DNA of 64,000 nt from Bactericera cockerelli (taxonomy: Eukaryota; Arthropoda; Insecta; Hemiptera; Triozidae), in NCBI GenBank assembly GCA_024516035.1, contig CM044959.1, positions 16,127,441 to 16,191,440 on the forward strand, written 5' to 3'. Below the pieces are notes generated by a model. It worked only from the letters and a program-made list of their open reading frames with translations. It was not told the origin of the DNA and made no database searches. Of this stretch, positions 22,140 through 34,700 are shown piece after piece. The position numbers and the translations under genes are program-made. Within the stretch, counting starts at the first letter, position 1; every line of letters begins with the position of its first letter.

Positions 22140-22259
22140 CTAAGGGCAGAATTAATAGACATTTTTGTAATACCTCTGTGGTGCTAAGTCTTGTATTGCA
22201 TACTGACTAAGATAGGGAAAACAATAACTTTAGTTATTGATTTTGTCTGTTAATTTCGA
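22140..22259. mobile_element. MITE family E, copy 4
   Basis: Same orientation as copy 3 and directly next to it. It begins CTAAGGGCAGAATTAATAG and ends TCTGTTAATTTCG, with a small internal deletion. Confidence 0.8.
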
Positions 22260-22399
22260 GTTAAATGGATCATACATTATTTTGTATATATAAATTACAC
22301 AATATTTCTTTTTGGAATTGTGAATATTTTACACTTGTCTACAGTAACTTGATTGAAAGAAAAAATCAAAAAAATTGAAAATTGTTTCAAGCTTTGTAT

Positions 22400-22405
22400 T
22401 TTATT
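22400..22405 (-). promoter_or_regulatory. LSM5: candidate poly(A) signal of LSM5
   Basis: Minus-strand AATAAA about 135 bases beyond the LSM5 stop codon. Confidence 0.5.
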
Positions 22406-22538
22406 TTTATACATAACTGTCTGTACATACTTAAGTATACTTAGTTTTAAACAGTATTATCTGTTGTTGTAAATAATATATATTACAATTAAACATTTTG
22501 AAGTTTATACCACTTGTCTGTTTGGTTGGTTCATTCCT

Positions 22539-23233
22539 TTACTCTCCAGGCAAATCTCCACCAGGCACCAACTGAAAACAGAAGTAATTTAATAATTAAT
22601 CTTTCCATCCTAGTACTTTAGACTACATATCAACAATACTCAACCTTACTAAAAGATTGACTGCAAACAGAAATTATAAAAAGTTCTATTTTTTCTTGGA
22701 CCTGGTTTAACTTATGATGTCATCATTTAACATAGGTACAACCATGGTCTTAAGCAGTATCTTCATTGCTCAATAATTATTTGGGTTCTGAATCTTAACA
22801 ACACAAGTTATCAATTGACAATACCTCTAGGAAGTTGAAATTTTAGGTTGGTTATGGTGTCTAATATTTATTCAATAAGAAAGTATTTTCTGAAACTCAA
22901 GGAATGTCAACAACAGCCAAAAAAATGTGCTGACAAAGTATCAGATTTAATCATGTATCTTGAACAAAAAAAAAGATATGTTTTTACCATAGTAATATTA
23001 TTTCCATTCAGCAAGATTTGATCAAGTTTGGTAATCCTTCTTCCTTCAGGTGTACTCTCGTACTCAGTGACATCTTCTAGTAACATGTTCACAAAGTCAT
23101 CAAAACCATTCAATGTGCCTACGATTTCTTTATCATTCTTCATGATGATGTGAATTCTAGAGCCAATGCATTTGTCCACCAGCTCTAGAGGAAGTAGAGT
23201 TGATGGATTAGTGGCTACAGATGGGGTTGTCAT
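22539..23233 (-). CDS. LSM5: U6 snRNA-associated Sm-like protein LSm5
   Basis: Two coding exons: 23233-22988, then 22571-22539 (stop TAA 22541-22539). The donor is ATG|GTAAAA and the acceptor TTTTCAG|TTGGTGCC. The product is 92 residues, against 91 in human. It shows an almost unchanged LSm fold: [35 protein letters not shown] (Sm1) and [19 protein letters not shown] (Sm2). LSm5 is a subunit of the LSm2-8 ring that binds the U6 3' oligo(U) tail in the nucleus and of the LSm1-7 ring that acts in cytoplasmic mRNA decapping. An AG acceptor (TGTTTCTAG) 14 bases before the ATG implies an intron in the 5' UTR; I did not locate the upstream exon. The gene is convergent with SLC7 and divergent from NELFB. 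Confidence 0.97.
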
Positions 23234-23445
23234 GGTGAGTTAAATCCTAGAAACAAAGGAAAAATGTGTTGCTGTGAAAGTAGGACTCAAAGTTACATTT
23301 TTATATATATCTCAACATAATAACTATGTTTTCATTATCACTTAAAAACCATTACTGGTAATAGTCCCCACAGGTCAATTTGAGAAATCATGGGTGTCTA
23401 GTAGACAATCCAACTGTTCTGTAACAAAACATTGTTGGATACAAA

Positions 23446-23530
23446 CTCTGACCTCAATAGCTTAATCAATAAGGTGGAGGACTTGTAATCTGGAGGTCAT
23501 GGGTCAAGTCACATGTTAAATAATGATGTA
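23446..23530 (+). mobile_element. tRNA-derived SINE family H, copy 1 (partial)
   Basis: GACCTCAATAGCTTAATCAA, GGTGGAGGACTTGTAATCTG and GAGGTCATGGGTCAAGTC match, in order, the minus-strand copies at 25456 and 41856. Confidence 0.6.
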
Positions 23531-23669
23531 TGGCTGGGTTGAGATGTGGCTGCTAGGTCCCTGCTGTCATATACTAATATATATGAACAGGGACCTAGCC
23601 GCTGCAGCTTGACCTAGCCATTAATAAAGCAACTTTGAGTAATTGTGATATTAAGGCTCATGTATTTGG

Positions 23670-23845
23670 GTGGAAGAGATTGTCATAGGCAATTACCCCG
23701 TCCTTTAGTAAGGACATGTTTCTATATATTTTCTATTCTTTTTTATTGTACATATTGTTTCCATTTTTTTCATTGTTAAAATAATTATTTGTATTGTACA
23801 TATGTCCATTTATATCTAATAAAGTGTTGAATAATAATAATAATG
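23670..23845 (+). repeat. non-LTR retrotransposon 3' UTR fragment, copy 1
   Basis: CATAGGCAATTACCCCGTCC, TTTAGTAAGGACATG, then an AT-rich stretch ending TAATAAAGTGTTGAATAATAA. The same ordered blocks occur at 31270-31405 and in complement near 61130-61300, each ending in an AATA-type tail. Confidence 0.55.
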
Positions 23846-24421
23846 TATATTAGTACACATGAGCAGGGACTTGGCAGGCACATCTTGACATGGCAATAAT
23901 TTCTTCACAAGAAATTGAAGTGAGCAGGTGAGTTGTGTTTATATTATCACAATAACCACTTCCGCTCATGATCACTGAATGTAAATGAACCCACCAAAAG
24001 AACAGGAGTTATTTTGATGTAATTTGAACTAGTATTCTTTGTCTTTGGGCAGCCTGTTGCAGGGCAGGAAGACTGCTTTAGTATCTCTCTCTCAGTAATT
24101 TCTGAGGGAACCAGGGTAAAACATGTTTTCTATTACAATGCAGTTTCTATACTTAGAAAGGATAGGAGTTACTTGTAACGTCCTCAGTTCTACCCTGGCT
24201 TTTGAGAGCTTTCCAATGGTAGAATTAGTAGAATACTCACCTATTGGAGAAGTGTATCTGCCACTGTCTTGTCTTCTAGTTCTAGTTCTTCAGGTTACTG
24301 AAATACATACAAGCACAAGGTACAAGTTTCAAAAACATTCAAACCGAAAGACTGCCTGCCGCCAAGCAAAAATTTCAACTAAAAACACCGATCGACCGGT
24401 GTTCCTTAAAACTTTTTCCGA

Positions 24422-24522
24422 TGACGTCATTTTATCAAAATATATTATTGTAAAAATCTGTTCACAATGAATTTCATATGCAACAGATGTAAATTTAAAA
24501 AATACTTAATTTTATGACGTCA
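24422..24522. promoter_or_regulatory. two perfect TGACGTCA (CRE-type) sites between divergent LSM5 and NELFB
   Basis: TGACGTCA at 24422-24429 and 24515-24522, 93 bp apart. They lie in the 2.5-kb interval between the LSM5 start (23233, minus) and the NELFB first coding exon (25805, plus). Both genes have a spliced 5' UTR, so their transcription starts must lie within this interval. Use as a shared promoter is inference. Confidence 0.4.
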
Positions 24523-25048
24523 TAATTTTCATGTTGAACGTTTAACATCTCACCATTTCTACCGGTACCGATTTGATAAGCACCTTACCAAAAAAAATAA
24601 CAAAAGTGAATTTTTGAAGAAATTTCAAATTTTAAATTTGATGTGGTGTTGGTGTAGAACTTGGTAGTCTTGGAGCTGATAAGAGTATTGACTACCCAAA
24701 AATAAGAAGTTTTCAGGACTGATAGGACATCCTCCTAGGATAGAACACAAGTATTGAAGAAGAAATCCAGCAAAGGTTAGTGGTCCAGGCAAAAAGGTTA
24801 ACTCATAATTGGTGTCTATAAAATCCTTTAAAAGTGTCAGAGGTAAAAAGGATTTATAAAGTAAGAGGTACAGTACCAACTGTACATTAACGCCCCACAC
24901 CTATTTTTAGTGCTATTATCTATTATTATTACCTGGTTGGAGTTCCACAAAAGAAGCACAAATTATCACACTGACCTCTATTAATCAGTGCAGCGCTAAA
25001 TATTAGTAGATCTTTTGCCCCACTGTAGTGCTAAATAATAATAGATGA
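24523..25048. other. intergenic or 5' UTR intron sequence, no gene
   Basis: The 91-codon minus frame here has no family resemblance and no splice context. Nothing else is visible. Confidence 0.35.
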
Positions 25049-25349
25049 GTAGTCACTGTGGCAGAGCGAGTTAGCGCGCTAGGCATTGCACACATAGTGA
25101 CCTGGGTTCGATTCCCAGCGGGGGAGGATTTTTTCTGCTCTGTACTTGGATGTTCAGGTCCACTCATACCTCGTGAGGAAAAATGAGTAGCTGCTTTAAT
25201 GTGAAGCAGCGATCAGTGGCAGAATCTTAGGCAAAAAAAATAATACAAGATATTGTAAATTAAAGTGGTAAAGACCTATGATTCTGCGCTACCCACTAAA
25301 ATTGTGACATAATAACACAAAGAAAAAGCATTATTATTAATAATAATAG
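25049..25349 (+). mobile_element. SINE family B, copy 2 (young)
   Basis: Full length, with B box GGGTTCGATTCCCAGCGGG and a TTATTATTAATAATAATA tail. It is very close to the copy at 41999-42298, differing at only a few positions over the head and body, so this subfamily moved recently. Confidence 0.85.
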
Positions 25350-25455
25350 ATGTACCTATCTGAGTGCTCTAAACCGATCAAGTCCTTATGAACCAAATTT
25401 ATACATTAAATAAGTTGTCATATCTGTGTTAATCATGATATGTTATCAAAATTAC

Positions 25456-25562
25456 TTAAACTTTCTTTATTAAATATGCTGAACTTGGGACTCAAACCAC
25501 TGACCTCTGGTAACAAGCCTGCCACCTTATCTATGTATCAAGCTTCTGTGGTTGATAAAGAG
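25456..25562 (-). mobile_element. SINE family H, copy 2
   Basis: Complement of the family H head: GAACTTGGGACTCAAACCAC, TGACCTCTGGTAACAAG and CCACCTTATCTATGTATCAA. Confidence 0.6.
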
Positions 25563-25778
25563 AGAAAAAAGAGAACAGTTAAAAAAAATACCATATAGAA
25601 GCACATATCAATTAATATGTTTGAGAGACTGATTCAGCTTCACCGTATGTAAAATAGAATAAAAAATACATCAGTCCAATTTTCTAAGTTTCTCAGAAAC
25701 TAAATTTATCTGTCAAAACTTACTCTTAAAATCTGTAAAACTTCCTATTAATATTTGTTTTGTTTGGTTCTATTTCAG

Positions 25779-28700
25779 AAAATTGTCTGATTTGTTGAGT
25801 TACAATGAGTGGTTTAGAAGAGTCTGGTATTCCAGGCCAGAACTTCTTGAGGGAATCCCTTACGAGCTGTACTGATCCTCTCAAAGCTATAGAAGAATTC
25901 CAAGTAAGTACTTAAAATAAAGTAAGTGTATTCATAATTATAAATACTAATTATGGCATAGAAATAATGGAAATACCCCTTATTAGCAAAAAAAAAACAA
26001 TTTTTTCTAAATTGCGTACAACTAAAAAAAATAATGTTAAGGATTCATAAGGTATTTTTTGATATTTTCATGTATTTGCTCTGGCACATAACCAAAATTA
26101 TGTAACGAAATTATGTAACGAAATATTAAATTATAAAAAGAGAGAAGAGAAAAAGTATGTGTCATGCGCACAATACGAAATTTGGTCAGTTAAGTTTTAG
26201 ACCTTGAATAGTAAAGATGAAAATGTCCCAATGGTTGCAGTCTTGTATGCAAGCGTTTTTTTTCATATTTTTCTTCTTCTTTAATAAATTTATTTGCACT
26301 ATCTAATGAATTTTTCTTTGTTTTAGTTGGAAAATGGTATCTTGCTGCCATCACTACGACAAATGCTGCCTCTACTTGATTTGCATGGAGTACGGAGGTT
26401 GGACTTTCACAACTCTGTTCTTGAGGTAATTACTCTCTTATGAAGATTGACTGTTTTATTCAACATGTTGAAACTCTTAAACATAACCAGACTGCAATGA
26501 CTGATTTTAGTAGTATTTCATTTTATTTTTATTTAAACATGATATTTTTTTTTTTTTTTTTGGTAGTATTTCATTTAAACATGATATTTTATTTTCTATT
26601 TTGGTAGTGCTCCTTTCAAAATCTAAAGTTACAGTCTGTTACTCAAAATCCAACCAAAAGTTGAAGGAGATAGAGAATAAAAACAGTTTTAAAAATGTAG
26701 TAAGTTTTAGGCAGTTGTGAGTCAAAACTTTTACCTAGTAACAAAAATTGCTATTTTCTTGATCTCTGATTATAATCTAGTCTAGCAATAACTAACTAAG
26801 CAGAAATCATGTATATATTTCATTATTTTTAATATGAATAGAATCCTTGATTTTTTTATAAGCACTTATAGAAATATATATTTTCTTAAGATACAATCAA
26901 TTTATAAGTTTTTCCACCACTCTAAGAAATTTGATATTATTTTAAAATGCTCACAACACATTAGGTACCTTTTTTACATCAAAGTTTCAAAGGCACATAT
27001 ATTATTTAAAAAATATATACAGGGTATTTCAGAAAAGTGTGCATTAATTTTAACCACGTATTTTATGTACCATTTTAGGGGGGTCAACTCTATAACAAAA
27101 TGGGCGAAAGTGCTTCATAAGGGAGATACACACCTCTAAAGGTTCTTTAAAAAAATCTTAGATTTTGAATTACGCCTTACCTGTTAGAGTTATTGAAACG
27201 CGGAAAAAAATTGACTCCCAATACAAGATGACGCTGTTATTTTGATGTGAGAATTGAGGTCATTGCACTTTCAGGGACGGCCACAGGGGGTTAACTGAAA
27301 GAAAATAGGCCATACTTTTTTGGCCCTTTCGCCCATTTTGTTATAGAGTTGACCCCCCCTAAAATGGTACATAAAATACGTGGTTAAAATTAATGCACAC
27401 TTTTCTGAAACACCCTGTATATTTACTAACTTTTTCTTACATTTTACACAGGAGTTACGAGACAAACTGGTTTCTCACATCAAGGAGATTGGCCAGAAGG
27501 AAGGGAGAGACAGAGACAGAAAGCTCAATGAAATGCTAAAGAAAAGTTTTCCTCTTGTGCGGGTCAAACAGCTGAGGCCAGTTGTCATGGCTATACTGAG
27601 GAACACTACTCACATTGATGACAAGTACCTGAGAGTTTTGGTGAGTATGATCATTTTCCAAGTCCCAATGTGTCTCTCATACAATAATAGTGTATCTTTA
27701 GGAAGAACACTTTGTCAAGTTTAGCATTCAATAAAGAGTAAAATGTGCTTATTTAACACACCATTTTTTTTTTTCTTTGTTTTTATGGAAACAAATTTCA
27801 TTTTCTTACAGCCTACCTTTTCATAAATATACTTTCATGGATATGCTCACTGCTCACACACAAGGCTACCCATCATTATTTGAAAATAATATCTGTGTAG
27901 AATAGTTATCCATCTGAATGCAAAGAAACTTATTCAAAATTAAATCACATTTAAAATCTTTGTAAGTTTTGTATAAAGTGATGACAAAGAAATTATATCT
28001 ATAAAGGTCTCTAAATCTTATTTATAATAATTCTCCTGTGCTTGTGGGTGACTGAATCTTCTCAACATTTAGACCAATGTTGAATAGCTATTTAGTGTTT
28101 TAGTGAATCATTGAATGCCATAGAATAATATTGAATTTGGTTGCTTGTGCTAAGTCTTAGTCTTAAAAAAAAAGATGGGTGTTTCACAGCCTTTTATATT
28201 TCCTAGCCATGAAACAGGAGCTACTGTAGACACGTGTGGTCTGTGTTGTAGCTTGCCCATCCTGAAGTACGCCTCCGCTCTGATGAGCGAGAAGTTCCCA
28301 TTTAGGTGCTGGATCAACACGAGCGCACCGGAAGGTATCCCTTTCTGTAACCAAATTTTGAATACAACTTTTTTGTCGGCACGGGGGATCGAACCCGGAA
28401 TATGGCAAGCGAGTGCTTAACCACTGAGCTATTCCCTTTTTAAATAATTATTCCCCTGGTTAAGTACAGGAAAACATTCTATTTTTATTTAAGGATTCCT
28501 TGTTTCTTTTCAGGTGAGAGACAGAGAGCTGTACAAAGACACCGACACAGAAGTAAAGAGACAGATTTGGAAAGACAATCAATCCCTGTTTGGAGACGAA
28601 GTGTCTCCTCTCCTCTCTCAATACATTCGTGAGAAAGAGAATATTTTATTTGACCATCATAACCTGACAAATCTCTTCTTCTTTCCTACGCCTAAGGTTA

Positions 28701-31700
28701 GTAGTTCCTCAGTATTATAGAGACATTATTTTAAATTAATTCCAGAAATTTGAATGTAACAAAACAATTCTACCTCTTGACTCGCCTGTCTGACAGGGGT
28801 CATTGGAAGACCAAATAGATCAGGCACCTTAAACTCTGTGCTAGAGCTAGTCATAAAAATACTGAAACAGCAAAGGAGGTTAAAACATGCTAATAATACG
28901 AGTATTACTCGTTATCTGGTTAGAGACCTTTAAAACATAATAAAGTTTAATCAAAACAACCTAACCTCAGAGGGCCTTAATGTTCTGCCGTAGTCACCTC
29001 GGTCGACTTGCACTCCAGGTGATCTGGGTTCGAATCACGGCGGAGTCAGAATTTTTTCAGCTTCTGTGTTTTGGATATCGGGGCCAACCCTTGCCTTGTG
29101 AGGACAATTAGGGTAGTTCTTGAGTGGGAAACGACCAGTGCATTACAAGATTGATATTGGATGATGATGGTTGGTTGGAGATAATGTGATGCATTAGAAT
29201 AGAATATACCTTGTTTATACTGCCGAGGTAAGACTGAAAAGTCCCTTTACTCCAGCAGTCAAACAGGTCTTATATATTTTATAGGATAAATATTTTACAA
29301 TTTAATATATAAAAAACCATGTTTATTTTTTAAAAAAGCTGAAAATTAAAAATGACAAAAAATAAATAAGATTAGTATGAGTTCTCGTAATGTTGATGCT
29401 ACCCACTGAAAATTGTGACAAAATAATATAAATAACTAGCTCCTTATCTTCATAACTTTTAATGTTTTGGTGTTTACAGGTGCGAAGGCAAGGGGAAGTA
29501 GTACAGAAGCTGGCTCATATGATAGGGAGCAGTGTGAAACTGTATGACATGGTGCTGCAGTTCTTGCGTACCCTTTTCCTGCGCACGCACAACGTACACT
29601 ACTGTACACTAAGAGCTGAGCTACTCATGGCACTGCATGATCTGGAAATACAGGTACAGTATAGAATTTTCATAATTATGTAATAAATCTGATGAGACAC
29701 CCATGTCCTAACTTTCTTATCACACTATAGTACAATGCCCACTACTGTACACTGCGAGCTGAGCTACTCATGACACTGGATGACCTGGAAATACAGGTAC
29801 GATTTTTATGAGAATTCTATAATTTGTGTACATCTGGTAGCCTGGTACACAAACTTTTCTACCATCCTGTATCTCAACCATGCATTTCTTTGCAATTTTT
29901 TGTTGCCTCTGGGGTTCGAACATGGGACCTTCCGCATGACAAGTAAGTATCCTACCACTGAGCAATAAGAGTTTTTAATTAGTCTGTAAATTCAGGAAAA
30001 ATTCTCATGATGATTTGTGATTTATAAAAATTAATTCGCGAAATGTGAATAGTACCAAAGGATAACAATATATGAATAAAAACAAGTGTTTTTTACACTC
30101 TTGTTAGCTTGGGGTTTCAGGATATTTTGAACAAGCTAAACCTTGTATCACTGGTTTTGCCTTATTTTAATTACCTTTCGTAGAATAGTTTGTAGATATT
30201 GAAATTCAAAACATTTCACATGTATATGCTGAATAATTTGAAACATGTTTAAGGTACTTCTACTTACCTAATCAGTTTCTCGAAAGAAAATAAAACGCAC
30301 GTAACATGTTAATATCTAATTTACATTAACAGTATTATGGTCCCCAAGAAATTTCCCCACATAATATGACTAATTGAGTTAATTTGTTTCAGGACATCAT
30401 ATCAGTAGACCCCTGTCATAAGTTTACTTGGTGCCTGGATGCGTGTATCAGGAGAAAAATGTTGACATCAAACGATCTCGTGAACTTCAGGTAATTTAAG
30501 AGTTACTAGTAGCTAGTAGAAACCTAGACACTATGTCTTCTTCTTCTTTTACTGCTTTTTCACAAACCATCTTGGGGTTGGCGTTGTTCAACCTCATGGT
30601 TGACGTTGGTTGGTTGTGACAGATTTTGGCCGAGAAATTAGCGCGCTAGGCATTGCATCGATGCCCAGCGGGGTAGGACTTTTTTCTGCTCTGTAGTTGG
30701 ACGTTCGGTGTCCACTCATACTTCGTGAGTAAAAATGAGAAGCTACTTTTAATCGAGCAACGACCAGTGGCGGAATTACAGACAAAAATAAGGTATTGGG
30801 ATGTTTAAACATACATAGATGTCCTATGATTATGTGCACTGGTAGTCAAGTGGTTAACGCGCTAGTGTGGTAATCCATCGATGATTTCGTTAGTTCGAAT
30901 CTCACCCAGTGCATGAGAATTTTTTCTCGTCAATTTGAGTTTGTGACCACATAATAATAAGACTCTGAGGGTTAGGTGGTAGAAAATGCTTTGAGCATTA
31001 ACCTCGCCTGGTGGTTCCCTGCCACTAAATAGTGTTATTATTATGATTCTACGCTACTCACTAAATTGTGATATAATAGGAGTGGAATTAATAGACGTTT
31101 TTGTAATACCTCTGTGGCGCTAAGTCACGGATTGCGTACTGTGAAAGATAGGGAAAACCAACGCTTAGCAATGACTTGTGATATAGAATTTGTCTATTAA
31201 TTTCGCCCTAAAACAAAGAAACTTGTTTTAGGGTGAAACTAAAACAAAGAAACCTATGGCAATATATTGCCATAGGCAATAACCCCGCCCTTTAGTTAGG
31301 ACATATGTATATATTTTTGTTTATAATTTTTTTATATATAATTTTTACCATTATTTGTCTGTATATATATGTTTTACTAATAAAGAGTTTCTAAATAAAT
31401 ATTCAAAGTTTTCATCAGCAAAATTTTAAGTGTATAAATTTAAAAGAAAGAAAAATGATCCATCCTCTCAAAAATAAATTTAAAAAGATCATAATGCTCA
31501 TTCTGCGGATCAAGAGAAGATGCATTGAAACTACTAGAGATCCTGATGCATTATACATGATATCCAAACGTAGAAGAAATTTTTTACTATCAAGCATGTC
31601 ACTGATGATATTTTAACACGTATGAGACGGCGTGCCCACCGGTAGGTCACGTTTTTTTTCTCAATTTCCCTTGTAACGTGACCCACCGTGGCACAGATAA

Positions 31701-34700
31701 TGCTATTATTATTATTTTTTTGTACTCGCCCGTCCCAATTTTTTTTTGTTGTTGTCATTTTTGGAACACATACCGTAATTTGAAGCCGTCCCAGCGTACA
31801 AACTATAGAAAATAGGACCAGTCTCATATGTGTTAAAGAAAAAAGGCAATTGAGTTTGCGAAATAATAATAATAATAAATAAACAAGAAACACATTTATT
31901 TATTCTAAAAGCATTCCTCCTCGCTGTGCTCAGGGCTTCCTGGACAGCATCAAGCGGGGCCACGAGCAAGTCCTGGGTGACCTCTCCATGACCTTGTGTG
32001 ACCCCTACGCCATCAACTTCCTGGCCACCTCCGCCATGAAGATCCTGCACTATCTCATCAACAACGAGGCCCTGCCTCGGGAGAACACCGTGCTGGTGTT
32101 GCTGCTCCGCATGCTGGCCCTCGGCCTCAGTGCCTGGGTCATGATTGATACTCAGGTAATAATATTGATTGATACTCAAGTTATAATAATATCGCCTTAT
32201 TTATACTGCCCGGATTGTTAGTAAGAGAATACATGAACTTCTATACAAATAGGCGGTAAAAGAAAGAGAGGAAGACCAAAGATGAGATGGAGAGACAAAG
32301 TTGAAGAAGACCTTAGAGAAAAAACTGGCGAAAAGTGGACGCGTTAAATAGAAAGATATGGAAGGAAAGGATTCATGGAACAAATGCCGACCCCAAGTAG
32401 GTTTGGGAAAAGGCAAAGTGAAAAAGAAGAAGAAGATTTATACTGCCCGATTAGGACTAATTAGTCTCCATTCTTCCAGTAGTAAGCCCAAGACGTATTA
32501 TTATGTTTTAAAAATCCCAAATGGAAGGACAACTTGTCATGTCCCGGCTGGGTTTCGAACTCGCGATCTCTGGAATGTCTGTTTTCACATAGTGCCGCCT
32601 TTACCGCCTTTATTTATACTGCCCTAGGTGTAGAAATTTATACAGTGTGCAGTAATAATACAGAAAAGCTCTTCACATAAATTCGTAAAAATATCTTGTG
32701 TGAATCGGATAACAGTGTAGACTGTAGACGTTAGTAAAAAATGGCTCATAAGTATCCGATATGAACGTTATTATTGGCTCATTTTGCCTTTTGTAAATCA
32801 GTAAATTCTTGAAGTAACAGCTTCGATTTCCGGTCGTATCGCGATTTGTTTGTTCTTAGAATCCAAAATCTTAGAAGCAAATGAAAAATAAAACAAATAA
32901 TTTATTATTATTATTACTATAAAAAAGTTCCTATTTTCCTCTTACCACACTTACCTCAGCAGTATAAACATATAAACAAGGTATATTCTATTATTTTTTT
33001 CTTCCAGGAATTCAAAGAGCCGAAACTGGACAGCCAAGTGGTGACCAAGTTTGTTCCGGCCCTGATGTCCCTCATGGTGGATGATCAGGTGAGGGCTCTG
33101 AACAGCAAGATGCCACCCGATGAGAGGGAGTCCGCCATCACCATCATCGAACATTCAGGTCAGTCTAAAGCAGTGATTCCCAACCTGTGTGCCGCGAGGC
33201 CCCGCTAGGTGTGCCGCGAGATTTCGGGAGAAGGAAAAAATATATATATATAAAAAAAACGAATTAATGATTGATAAAATCTACTTTTTACATGCGTACA
33301 CTCACAAGGGTTCATCGATACGCACGGATTATTACAAATTAATACCAGTAGCGCTCTCTGTTAGGGAATTAGTGAACACATTCAGTAACACGTGTAAGAG
33401 AGTGAGGGGGAGGGGAAGTTCCTGGAGCTACGATAATAATTTCTTTTGTTTTTCCGCTCTCACAAACATCAAAACGAAGAGACGTGGAAAAATGCTTTCA
33501 ACCACTCTTGAGGACAGCATGAAATTGTGTCTTTCAAATATACCTCCACGTATTGCCGAACTGTGCAAAAAACACCAGGCACAGATATCTCATTGATTCA
33601 GTTCTTACAATAGGTAGGTAGGTACTGTAGGTGGGTAACAAACTTAAATTCCCTGGGAAAATTAGATTCTTGTAAGGTGTGCCGCGATGTCTAAAAGGTT
33701 GGGAACCACTGGTCTAAAGTAATGTACAATACGGTTCCTGGTATGTTCGGGGTGATAAGACAGGCGGGTTTTTAGTGAGTTTGACACTGTTTTCAGCCCT
33801 CGAAACCCGCACTTGGTCTTGAATAATCCTCTCAAGAAAAAAAATGACGATTTTGCTCAAAAAATTTATGTTCTTATACAAACTTTATTTTTTTTTTTCG
33901 ATTTTTTATTTTTTTTTTTTGATTAAAAAAATGACGATTTTTCTCATTAAATTTTTGTTCTTATACAAACTCTATTATGTTTTTTCCCACAGGACTGGCC
34001 GCGGACGCCAAAAAATGACGATTTTGCTCATTAAATTTATGTTCTTATACAAACTTTATTATTATTTTTTTTTCTTCGATTTATTATTTTTTTTTTCGAT
34101 TCAAAAAATGACGATTTTTCTCATTATATTTATGTTGTTATACAAACTTTACTATGTTTTTTCCCCACAGGGCCAGTCCCAGACGCCGTGCAGGCGTATG
34201 TTCAGGAGAGCAGCGTGGCCTGCATCATATCCATGTACTACACGCTGCACACGGCCCGCAGCAGAGACAGGGTCGGACTCATGAGGGTGCTGGGGTCCTG
34301 GCTACCTCCCAGACGCCAAGAAATGACGATTTTTCTCATTAAATTTATGTTCTTATACAAACTTTACTATGTTTTTTCTCACAGGACTGGCCGCGGACGC
34401 CAAAAAATGACGATTTTTCTCATTAAATTTATGTTCTTATACAAACTTTATTATTATTTTTTTTTCGATTCAAAAAATGACGATTTTGCTCATTATATTT
34501 ATGTTCTTTTACAAACTTTATTATGGTTTTTTCCCCCAAGGGCCGGTCCCAGACGCCGTGCAGGCGTATGTTCAGGAGAGCAGCGTGGCCTGTATCATAT
34601 CCATGTACTACACGCTGCACACGGCCCGCAGCAGAGACAGGGTCGGACTCATGAGGGTCCTGGGGGTCATGGCTACCTCCCAGACGCCAAAAAATGACGA

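Noticed and set aside
24123..24470. 115-residue plus frame upstream of NELFB
   Set aside because: It shows no recognisable domain, low-complexity composition and no splice context. Likely a chance frame.
33189..33596. 135-residue plus frame as a host gene
   Set aside because: It lies wholly between hAT ends with an 8-bp target duplication. Its C-terminus is transposase remnant and its start is non-coding.
33844..34697. Plus-strand frames of 146 and 169 residues in the NELFB array
   Set aside because: They run through repeated intron units and partial exon-9 copies. They are not independent genes.
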